Shown: positions 47,161 to 58,521 of the stretch, piece by piece
Layout of the letters: every line of letters begins with the position of its first letter
Numbering within the stretch: position 1 is the first letter of the stretch
Source: Takifugu bimaculatus
Lineage: Eukaryota; Chordata; Actinopteri; Tetraodontiformes; Tetraodontidae
Length of the DNA: 64,000 bases
Reading direction: 5' to 3'
NCBI GenBank assembly: GCA_004026145.2
Contig: CP034993.1
Coordinates: 12,279,290-12,343,289 of the forward strand
Notes under the pieces: model-generated
The model's input: the letters and a program-made list of their open reading frames with translations, nothing else
Database searches by the model: none
Told to the model about the DNA's origin: nothing
Made by a program: the position numbers and the translations under genes

Positions 47161-49062
47161 TGAGTTGATCGTTGAGTTTAAGGGGGGGAAAATGGAATAT
47201 TTTCCAATTTCAGCCACTTTTGGACTATTTAATGGGTGGATGAATACACATTTTAGTGGCGGGTGAGGTGCTGCGGTCCCAGAGTAAAGACAAAAGCACA
47301 TCTGCAGGATCCCTTTACAGTTCCTGTTCACAGAAAAATGGGCTGGTTGGTGGTTGGTGTCATTAATCTTCCACCCGTTCACCTGCGATAGTGTCACATG
47401 ACCTTTCTGCTCCTGCTGTTTAAGAACCCCCCCCCCCCCCTGAGGAAGAGGAGGGTGATCTTCATCACATCCTCCTAGCTGAGAGGAGGAGGGGGGCGGA
47501 ACAGCTGGACAGCAGACCTCCTCATGCTGGAAAGAAGTGTGGACTGTGGCGCATGGTGCTGTCACACACACACACGCACGCACGCACGCACACACACACA
47601 CACACACAGAAATCTATCAAAATTGGAAACAAGAAAACACTGGAGGTGAGAAAGGAACATGAACTGTTAAATGTTCTCACATGACGACGCGCGTCTGCAG
47701 TGTGCGTGCGTGCGTGCGTGCGTGCGTGCATCCACTCTTCCTTCATCGACAACATTTAAAATGTTCCAACATTTCCAGCCCAAGGACTCGAACACAGTGA
47801 GGAATTGATCATCCCTCATCGGCGAAGGTCGATCAATCAACACGTTCCAGTTTTATTGGCAATGAGAAATAAACTAAACTGAAGTTAAATACGGACAGTT
47901 TCATAAACTTCATACTAACTTAAATTTAAACTAGCTTCAGAGGGAGTTAAGGTTAGTTGAAAAAAATAGAGAGAGATTATAATAATGCTTGTATATATTA
48001 CACGACATGAAATCATAAAGCATTTAGTACATCATTTATGACGGAACCGGTCCCGATGGCCACAATCCAGCCGGGTCTTCTGTCCTCCCGGGCAGAAAAG
48101 AACTCTCGCCAGAGTTTCACCCGGCAAATCCGGGTGGATCGCGGCCCTGGGGGCCCGGGTCCCGACCTGAGCGTTTGTGGGCCACTGTGGAAACATGACA
48201 AAGCACTTTTCTATCAGCCACGAGGGGGGATCCGCTTCAAAATGCATGTAACAATAAAAACCGACACTATTTAATAAAACACAATGCACAATAAGTTCAC
48301 TTTGACGTCATATCTTAATATAGAATAATAATTTATCGCATCGGAGCTATAGTGTTGGTCGTTGTCTGTGATGCGTTCACGGACAGAAAGTGGGAACCAG
48401 GGCAACGTGAAGCAGCGCGGACTGGTTAAAATCGGTGTTAAATCCTGCATCAGATCACAACAACCAGGCTTCGGGTTAGGACCTGTTCACACGGACACGT
48501 CCTGCACTCCGTCAGGCCCGGCAGCGGCGTTCACGGACCCTCCCGCCGCCCCGGGTCAGCGGCTGTATTTTGATGGAGGGAATCGTCTCCAGCCGCGGCT
48601 CTTTGTCTCTCCACAGGCGGGCGAACCGCAGACTTCCTGGAAACGGTCTGGTGGTGGCGGCGGAGTCCCAGAAGAGAGAGCAGCACCCGGGCCCGGGCGG
48701 GCCGGCACGCATGAGCTGACCCGGAAAATGCAGCGTGTGTGAACGTGCATGTTTCCAGATGGGGCGAGACCGACCTTTGACCTGCTGCGTCTGTTAAACA
48801 AATGTTTCTGTTCATCGGTGATAAGTTATTACCGTAATAACGTGATCCGAACAGACCCGGACGGCTACACAAACACGCGCGAGTTTTATGGGACCTGGCA
48901 GTAGTGCAGGGTTAGGATTGATAAAATAATAATAATAATAATGATAATAATAATAAACATCTGTTTGGAATCTACTCAGGTTTATGATTATTGAAGTGAG
49001 AAAATCGTAAAAGCGGGAGAAAGTTTAATTAAAGTTGCGCGTATGGTGGTGGACAGTGAGGC

Positions 49063-49076
49063 GCGCCCCCTGCCGG
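49063..49076. promoter_or_regulatory. CTCF-like motif between convergent gene ends
   Basis: GCGCCCCCTGCCGG differs at one base from the well-known CTCF core GCGCCCCCTGCTGG. It lies just beyond the likely 3' end of the acap transcript. Occupancy is inference. Confidence 0.4.
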
Positions 49077-50462
49077 CAAACACTGGTATTAGCGTTAACC
49101 CGCCACAAAGAACTGAACGCTGGAGTCAAAAAACAAAGAATCCAGCCATTAATCCTCAGTCCGTGTGTATTGAAGGTCTTACATGTTACAGGTGGAATAT
49201 ATAAAATACATGGTTGTATACAGGCTGTAAAATGAGCTTCAAGAGAAAAACCAAAAGATCAGCATGTGCAAAAGCCTATTTATATTTCAAGTACCAGTGA
49301 CTTTATATTGCTCTGGAGAGTTCAAAAGTGTCTGTACAAAATGTACAATCATCCCATGTTTCAGAGGTTTCTCTGCTTCATATAAGTCACCATTACCCTT
49401 TCTGTCAACGTGAAAGAGAACTGATGAGTTTACACTTTTTCAGGACAAAAAAGCAATAATAATGATGCATTTTTGCCTCTAGAGTACGAGACGTGTGTGA
49501 TATTTGTGTCTCAAATGGCACCAGAAATCAGACCTGTACAGAATTTACAGCTTTCACATGCACAACACGTTGCCAACTGCTCATTAGTTCATGCAAAAGT
49601 AAAAAGCTTCTAACTGATTCAGTATTTGAGCTGCATAAAAGTCAACAGAAACATGGAAGAGAAACACCTTTTTAACACAGCTGCGGGCGTTTCGTTGCGC
49701 TGTAAACACAAACATCTGCATTTCTCCAACGTGGCAATGTTCCCTCAGGAAAAAAAGGGTGTGGCCTGAATCTGAAAGTTGAGGATTTGATCTTCACAAT
49801 ATTTAACTATTCTGCATTTCCTGGTGAACGTTGCTCTGATTTCAGCACAGCCGCAGGTTTGCGACACGAGTCGACCGGGATTTCAACACAACCCTCGTTA
49901 ACGACGTTAACGACGGGCTGTCACCACAAATAATCGTCTAAAAACAGTAAAGGTCAAAACAGGAAGTTGTGCAAAATCAGAAAAGGCAAAGTAAAAGCAG
50001 GATCGGAGGCGACGGAACTGAAGCTTTCCTAAAGAACTAAAAGGTCCCTGTTAAAAAGACTCATCTTGATAAAAAGGAAGAATTTAATAATGAGAATTAC
50101 GAACGCAGCATTTTTAAAGGTGGACAAATGAATTCTGATGTTCCAAAAAAAGAAAAATGCATTGCCCACGTTAAAAACAAGACAACCCAGAAGGAGCTCT
50201 ACATTCAGATCTGACTAAGGCTTCGACTCTGTACCATTAATGTGTGGAAGTTCTGCTTGGACGCTAAAAAGGTGAGCGCTCCTCCTCAGAGCTTCTCCAC
50301 TTGAAACGCCGTTTCCGCAGCTGCATTTCAAATTTAAACGGACACAAAGGAGCTCGGGGCCACACCAGACACGGCAGCGCTCCGGCCTTAATGCCGAAGC
50401 GAGACGCTCTTCCGTCTCCCGGGGGCCCCGCGGACGGCGTCCACGGCTGCCAGCTGACCGGG

Positions 50463-50566
50463 TCAGGGTCTCTGAGGATCGTACTGCTGGTAGCGGTTCA
50501 GCTTCTCCGGATCGTTGGAGGCCATGTGGGTGAAGTCCTGGAAGATGTCCTGGTAGGTTTCATCCC
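50463..50566 (-). other. acap3: Alternative last coding exon of the acap gene (ACAP1/2-type tail)
   Basis: The exon reads [17 protein letters not shown] through [11 protein letters not shown] and ends QRP then TGA at 50,465-50,463. From memory it matches the C-terminus of ACAP2 ([17 protein letters not shown]..). The acceptor (CTGACAG) is in the right phase for an internal donor (TCAG|GTCAAT) at 52,767 in exon 52828-52681. The intervening 2.2 kb would be intron in this form and 3'UTR/intergenic in the other. Confidence 0.8.
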
Positions 50567-53500
50567 CTGTCAGAGGGAAAACAAGCGTGAGAATCCAGCA
50601 ACGGCGGGAGATTTCCGACCTCAGAAGACCAAAGCTTCACTTCTGTTTCACATCCTTTGGAGAACTTTAAAGATCTCCGCTCTCACTTTAGCCTTATGCT
50701 GATTTTACTGTGAGGTTATTTAACAGTCGAGTAGCCGTCGGAGGCTGCCCAAGCGAGCGCGCAGCAGGAGTGTGTGTGCAGCAGCAGGAGTGTGTGTGTG
50801 AGCAGCAGGACTCGTGCACGGGAAGCAACTGCCGCAACAAGAGGAAGAAAAAGTGGGCCATACCTGTCGGTGTTGGCCCGGCTTGAAACAGGAAACAGAA
50901 GCAAAACAGGAGAAGCAAACAGGCGTTTGAGGAATGAGCAGACGTTGGTTAGTGACTGGACAACTGAGAAAGAAAGGACGAGCCCACGGAGATGGAGGTT
51001 CACAAGCAACTGTATTGTCTTTAAAGTGCAGGAGTTTATGTACAGAAATACAGCTGTGTTGTCCTCGGCGCCCCGAAGGAAACAAGAAGGAGAACAGAAG
51101 AAAGGCACAAACCCTGGGGAGCAGAGCGAACAGGAGCAGAACACAGAGATTAAAGAGAACATTAACAACAACAACAACAGGGCGGCCTCCTCCTGACTCA
51201 GAGCAGGTGGAAAATTCCCCGTGTCAGAGAGGCTTCGGGAAAACAAAAGAGATTCAGGAGACATTTTCCACAGGAGGAGAACCTCCACCCTGTTGTGCTG
51301 CGGTTGCCCCAGCAACAGAGGCGCTGGAGGACACGGTGGTCCTACTGGACAGGAGGAGGAAGGACAGAGAAGGTCACAGCTCCTGAACATCCCTCATCAC
51401 GCCCTCATCAACTGATTGGAGGAGCGGGGGATGATTTTGCTCCTCTCCTGACGCCTGATGTTGACCTTTAAGGCGGCGCCGCCCTTCAACTGTCGCCGTC
51501 CGCGGTGAAGAAAACAAACGTCCGTCTCATTCAGGTCCAAAACATTTCATTTACAGAGTAAACAAACACAACACACCCATCCATAGCCCTCAACCCTGAA
51601 CCCTTTTAGAGCTATATTCTATATTAAAAGTGCTTCCATGCCCTCTTCATGTGACGGGACCGGGACAGGATTTAGACCAGCAGGTAACCAGGATCTGTTC
51701 TCTTTCCAGACCGTTGCCTTGACGACCTGCGATGCTCCCATTTGTCCCCACAATGTGCAATCAGATACAATCAATTCACCTGGCACTAAAGGCCTTCAGC
51801 AGATTACAATTCAGGATTTTCCCGTGTAGGAGAGGCAGCGAGCCAGGACGGCGCCAGAGCAGGCAGCAACGACCACGGGACCAAAGGAGCAACGGCCGAG
51901 CTCATCTCAGCCCCGGACGGACGTCATTTACATCTCTCAGAGTTTCAACGTTTTCAATGAGATGTCTTATTGCATGGCTCCTGGAACGATGTAACCACAG
52001 CAACAAGATGCATAACCTTTGTACAACAGCTGAAATGCGTTTAAAAAAAGAACAAAAAGTTGGTATAGAAGTTGCATTAGCATGAGTGGGAATGTGCAGG
52101 TCTTTAAGAGGTGGTTTATACACAGGCTGCGTCCCACTTCCAACATGAACTGTACAGGTACGAGTGTTGCCAGGCAATAATGATGACACTGAGCTCTGAG
52201 TGTCCTTTTTAAAAAAAACATACAACCCAAGCACACAAAAAACAAGTTAAAAAAGTTCATCTTCACTTTGCACCTCTGAACAGCGGGAACGTAAACTTAA
52301 AGGGTTGATAAGAAGCTCAAAGTAAGGATACATTTGTTTCACTTTGTACCGTCGGTAATTTTACATGAACGCTGTGGTTGTTCCACTTTGGAAGAAACAT
52401 CTGGGGTCAAATCCAGAGGTGATGGCTTCCACCCTGTCCGTGCTACGCAGCGCCCTCATGTCCCACCCACAGCACAGTCACAGCAGCAGAAGCTCGCCAG
52501 CAGAGTTGGGCTCAGTTTATTCAGAAAAGGTGGCTCCTGTGAGACGGACTCTTTATACAAAATCAGAACAAGCTTCTGACGTTCTTCTGCTCGACTTTTC
52601 TGTTAAATGACCCCAACTCTAAAGCCGCAGCTTTACATTTCTTGCATCAAGCCAGGGTTGCCACTGCGAGCGCCTGGAAATCAAGACTCATCCAGCTGCA
52701 GGCTAATGAACTCCTGCATGCACTTCCTGTACTGCATCTCGGTGGGGCTGTTAGTGTTATATTGACCTGACTGGCTGTAGGGTCCCTCAGCCTCTCGCAT
52801 CTCCTCGTTCATCTTGGCCAGGCGCAATCTGGAGAGCAGGTGAAGGAAAAGAAAGGGGTCAGCCACAACGGAAGCTGGAGCGGCAGTGACGCCTGGCGGC
52901 GGCAACTGGTACTTCAAGGGTGGCGTTCACAAGCACAGCAGGATTAGGGTTGAATTCTACTGAACAGACATGTTATAATAATAAAAACGGAAGATTCTAA
53001 TGCTCACAGTGTGACGATGTCTGCGTTGGCTGCCTCCACTGCTATCGTCAGGGGGGTCCTCTCATCAATGTCTGCTGCGTTTTGGTTCGCTCCCCTTTTT
53101 AGGAATAAACACACTTGCCTAAAAGAGGAGGGGGGGGGAAAAGTCAACCTCTCAATAGATAAAAGACGTTGGACTGCAGCCGGCATTCTTCTGTGATCTG
53201 AGGTGAGCTATGGGAGACGAACCCAGTGTGTCCCAGCATGGTGGCGTGGTGGAGCGGCCCCCGGCCCTGAGCGTCCTGCTGGTTGACATTAGCTGCATTT
53301 TGGAGTAAAAACTCACAGGTGACCAATGAACCCTGGAATTGAATAAATGTAAACACCCAAAAACAAAAATCACATTACAAAATGTTGATTTGATGGGTTC
53401 AGGTTACATCCCTGCTAATATCTGTGCCCACCCCTTGCACGGCCATCATCAGCGGCGTCCTCTTGTCATCCTCTGTGTTGACCCAGTTGACCTCAGCTCC

Positions 53501-56500
53501 GTGGGCCAGCGCTTCTGCCATGTCAGGCAGGCTGCGTGCAAATGAGGCCCAGTAGAGCTGCAGGCCCGGGCTGTACTCTTTGGGCTCATAGAAGACCCTC
53601 TCCTTACAGGGGGATGGAGGAGGCAGTGTGGAAGGCATGGCCATAGGTGGAGACTCATCGGCTTCTGGAGAACAAAAGCAAGATTCATTTTATCGTTCCA
53701 AATTCCAATTCGGCTGTTCGCAGCATCTGACAGGTTTCTACCTGCTTCAGGCAGGTTGTTATCAGCGGGAACGTTGGTCAGAACCTCTCTGCTCCCATCA
53801 GCGCTGTTCTGGATCCCGCTGTCTGCACTCTTTACTGTAAAATAAGTCTGAGTCATAAAAGTGGCGGGGCGAAAACCTTTGTGTCGTTCAGATGATTCAA
53901 AATAATACGACCACAGTTGTGTTGGTTCTGGGGAAGCATGCTGGTAGAGTACATCATTATACACACTTATAATATCCGCTTGTAATTTTAAAAGATGCTT
54001 TTTTTCCCCCAGAACAGACCAGATGGTTCTAATATTGTCTGAAAGTTGTCAGGAAGTTGTTGACAGATTCCCACCATCACCTTAAGTTTACTGTTCCTAT
54101 AAAGCACAAACAGGATGAGACACAAACAGATGTTGAACACGGACGTGCGTAAGGAAAACTCCCCAAACCTGAAGAAAAGCAAAACGTGGTAAAGTGACAG
54201 GATGACAGGAGGTCTGGAGGAGGAGGAGACAGACTGAAGCACAGCCTCAAAGCAGAAGACACAGGGGGGGTGGAGAAGCGACACAAAGACTGAGCATTTA
54301 GTACTTACAGCTCCTGAGCTTGGAGGAGTTGTCAAAGTAGGAGAAGAGCGAGTCAAGCTCGTCAGGACAGAAGAGAGAGTCACGGCGGACCTCCGAGCCA
54401 CTGGCAACAGCTACCACAGGGATGACGGACGGTTCGTAGGGCAAAGGGTGAAAGGTTAGGGAGCAGGGTTGGGGGGTTAGGGTGAGCATGGAGGGTTAAT
54501 CCAGAAGCACAGAGCAGCCAAAGAGAAGAGGAGAATGTAAAGAAGAGAAGAGACAGAGGGAATCGGGGTGGAGGTACAGATCATTTCACTATGAGCTTGG
54601 CGACACTGGAGGCAGCTTACGAGAAGCAATGGGAGGCAAAGAAGGCTGCGACGTACGCTGGCAGAGAGCATCCAGTATGGGCGGATGGAAACTACCCCAT
54701 ACGATTAAAAAAAAATAATAATCACAAATCACAAATGATGCTGGCTTTGCCTTCTGAACACAGTAGAAGCTGATAAAACAGGAGCTCCAGGCCTTTAAAC
54801 CTTGCTGTATTTTATCACCAACACACAAATTCAGGCTGGGAAACTGCTGTAAAACCACAAGAGGAAAGGCTGACACAAGACGTCCATCTACCGACCTGAC
54901 TGCCCAGAGACGTTTGACCCAGGGCGCAGCTTTGGGGTGGGTGGAGGCGGTCTCGGTGGCAGATGCTCCGAACCGGAGCTCAGCCTCTTCTCCTGCTTGC
55001 TCAGAGAGACCACTTTGGTGCGGAGCTGCTCGTCCGACGGCCGGCGAACAAACCGGCGGTCCACATATTTGGCTTTGATGTAGGACTCCACTTCATGTCT
55101 GTCAGGAAACAGATACTAATTTTGTACTGTGACGAAGCAGCATCATTAAATATCCCAGTTTTTTGACTGACAGGCCAATAAAGCACAATATTATGTCTAC
55201 CTTGGATCTCCAGGTTGTGGTTTTCTGGCTCCCAGCTCCTCGCGCCGAGCTTCATAGATCTGGTTTATCGCTCCATTTCCAAGTTCACACATCAGCTTTG
55301 AAAGGTTATTAATGAGAATGGGGTTAATGATTAAATCATAGACACTGAGGCATCAGCAGTAATTATACAGGAGAGAAGTTCACAACAGAAAATTAATTAT
55401 CTGTTTAAGTGCAGCAGTTTTTCCTCGCTCACCTTTAGTAATTCTGGCTCCCATGTATCCAAAGTCAAAGATCGAACCTTAGAGAAATGGACCCCCAGGC
55501 TCCTACCAAAGAAACGGTCAACAAAGGCAGATATGAGAGTGAAGTTCGGGTTTTAGCCGCCAGGTGGAGACTCCTGACAGAAATGTGTTGATTGTTTCCC
55601 TACACTAATACTTCAATGTATTAACATTCATGAATTATCTGAAAGATGTCTGGTTTTACCTGTGGATGCCAGAGCACTGTATACAGAGGGTGATGCCCAG
55701 GTTGATGCTGGCCCAGCGGGGGTCTGGCTGACCACAGTCACAGCAGCAGGCATTGCCTGGGATGGCCAAGACCTTCTGTAGGGCGCTCTCGCCTTTCAGC
55801 GATCTCTCCTTTGGCTCTCCCCCAGAGTCGAGGCTGCCCGTTGATGTGGATGACTTCCTATCAAGCTTCTGGTGGAGAAAGTTAAGGGGAGGATGCTCGA
55901 ATGATCTCCTTTACTGCCATATTTAAGAATTTCTCCCCATATTCAGAATCTGTCCGCTAGTTACCTCGCCCTCTTCCCCCTTGTCACGGAAGGCGGTAGC
56001 GATGCTGTTCTGGACGGCTTTGATCCAGGCCTGTCGAAGCTTCTCTGAGTCTGCCTGCAGGATGCAGCTCCTGTTGGGACACCGAAACATCACATAACTG
56101 CTGTCTGCTCCATATGTTGAGAGAGGGCAGCGCGGCTCCACCTTCCCAGCTCCGGCTCTTCAAACTTACTTGGTGGGGGACACGACTTCGAAGCAGAAGC
56201 GACGCTCTATGTCCTCACAGTGTTTGACGGTGCATAGTCTCAGGTCCTCAACCACTACTGTGGGCGTATCCTGAGGGGACATTTACACTACGGTCAAAGC
56301 ACATCTGAGGTTTGCGCCCAACATTCAGATCAAGCTCGCCGGCATTTTGGCTGGAGGTCAAATGCATATTTCACAGTGGTCTGTTCGCAGGGAGTCACTT
56401 GACGTACCTTAAATTTCTTCCGATAAACTAGCTGATTGTTCTGGATGGAGAACCAACGCCTGAAAAGACAGATCACAAGAGTCGGCAGAGTCACGTGCAG

Positions 56501-58473
56501 GTACGAGTGACGCTCGGTTTTGACTTTATTTAGTATGGATTAAGGCCATGAAACTGCCAAGAAGGAGCATTCTATTAATACTGCAACATAACCGGAGAGT
56601 TCTTAGCACTGTCCTTAGTACTGACTGAAGCAAGTCATAAAGATTTAAATGAACCTGTTCCAGGTCTTGAAGGCGTTGCTGGCCCGCTTGAAGAGATAAC
56701 CTTCCATGGCGATGCCGTTGTCGGTGTCCACATTGTACTCGAGCCTGGTGTCATCATTTGAGAAGTCCTATGCAAAAGACAACAGCACACATAAAGAGTG
56801 AGCATGCTGAACCCAAAGAAGAGCAGAGAACTTCCATTTCTCTTGCGAAACACGACTCTGCATCATCCACGCCGTCTCTGATTTAACAGGCCGAAAATGG
56901 GAATACAACCCACAACCACCACCACATTAACACCACCAGCTTAATATCAAACAGGACACCACACAGCTGGCGTGTCAGGACATGGCTGAGGCCTCTGAGG
57001 TGGCTGGTTTTAGGGTAACAGGACTTAAATCCAGTACAGCAATGATGCACTTGGATCACTGTTATTTGACCGCACGCAACTGTGTCGTATTAGTTAGTGA
57101 ATTAAAAATAAACAGCTCTTGTAAGACAATAACTTTCCATGCATCTTTCCTCTACATGATGCAGCTGGTGTAACTCAATCTGAGGTGTCATGAGAGAGTA
57201 GGAACAGTGAGTCAGGCTTTTAATGCTGGAGCCACTGCCACGCTTTCCTCTAGCCCACTCTTTTCTGTGTGTGTATGAAGACTCAATTTACATTATAGTC
57301 TGTAATCTGTTACTTTAATAACCCACAGAGGAGCAATTCTTGGTTGTCCTTTCTGCAAACATCCGTTAGGAATTTTAATTATAAATTAATTATTATTAGA
57401 CGAAAACACGCCTGAACACAAGAAAGTGAAGCGAGTGATTCCTGTTAACAACATTTGAATCTGTACTACATAATAAATCCCTGTTACAACCGTGGTTTGA
57501 GTGTGTGATTGTATTATAAAAGAAATCCCATATAATTAAGATACAAAATTGAACTACGGCGAAAGAAAACAACTCCAACACTCCAGCATGCACACACACA
57601 CACACACACTGCAACAGCGGCATTGGCCTACTACCGGTATTTAACCTTGTTACATGACAAGAGGAGATGACCTCTGACGAGTTTTAGTTTTCTCGACAAG
57701 GCAACGAACCGTTCTGTCAGATCAGAGGAGCAAACCTAGTTCACTGCAGCACATTTTGGCACCAAGGAGGAGGCATTAAACATGCTGCATGGTCGAGACA
57801 CCAACACAGATGCACTGATGTAAGCCATCAATGTTAGAACACACAAATGTGCACACATCTCTACACCATGTGATGCTCTCCTAGTGTGCGCTGTAGAGCA
57901 GAGAAGCAAAGAAGTCACACGGGAATGGATGCGGTGACTCTACGTACAGAGGACGACCTCCAAGCGCAAAAGTTGCGGCAGTCTGGCAAAAAGTGGGGTC
58001 CAGCTGCCTCCTACGACATCACACACACCAAGAGAATGGCACACAAAGAAGGAGGCAGTGTGTATTTTATTACTGCTGGACCAAAAGGATGTTTTTAAAT
58101 GGAAAGAGCAGACAGGTGAGAAAAACAGTCAAGGGAAAGAAGCACAGCAACATTACTTATCCGCAGACGAGTCCTATAAATAGACACAGGCACACAGTTG
58201 TAGAAAGACCCACTAATAAACACACACTCCTCACCAGATACCAGACGTAGTGAAAACGGCTGAAAATCTTCATCTTTCACGGGTGTCTGTGAGTGTCTGC
58301 CTGTGTCTCCTCATCCTCCGCTATCTCCCTGTGTAGCATCCTCGTGTTGCCGTCTATCCGAGCAGCCTCACACATCAACAAACTCTCACCTTCTCCCCTT
58401 CCAGTCTGTCAAAACTTTCGTCACTGCCGCTGCTGCTCCTCCCCTGTGCGCTGAAGGTCACCCGAGTCTGTCT

Positions 58474-58521
<48 letters not shown>

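Larger units (their letters stand above)
45381..49150. other. Intergenic region between convergent genes
   Basis: It lies between the psmd1 poly(A) site and the likely 3' end of the acap gene. It contains a G homopolymer (about 46,654-46,668), ACGC/TGCG-type simple repeats (47,569-47,607 and 47,703-47,727), a repeat copy (about 46,990-47,160), a GC/CpG-rich stretch (48,480-48,900) and CTCF-like motifs. No coding exon is supported. Confidence 0.55.

Noticed and set aside
46990..47607. 205-codon open frame on the minus strand
   Set aside because: Crosses an interspersed repeat and the CA/CG simple repeats (Cys-Val-Cys-Ala run); no coding evidence.
50716..51390. 224-codon open frame on the minus strand
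   Set aside because: Low-complexity Leu/Cys/Ser/Thr-rich translation within the acap intron; no similarity seen, and both strands have comparable open frames.
54460..54490. Telomere-like GGTTAGGG pieces
   Set aside because: Only two or three imperfect units within an acap intron, too few for an interstitial telomeric repeat.
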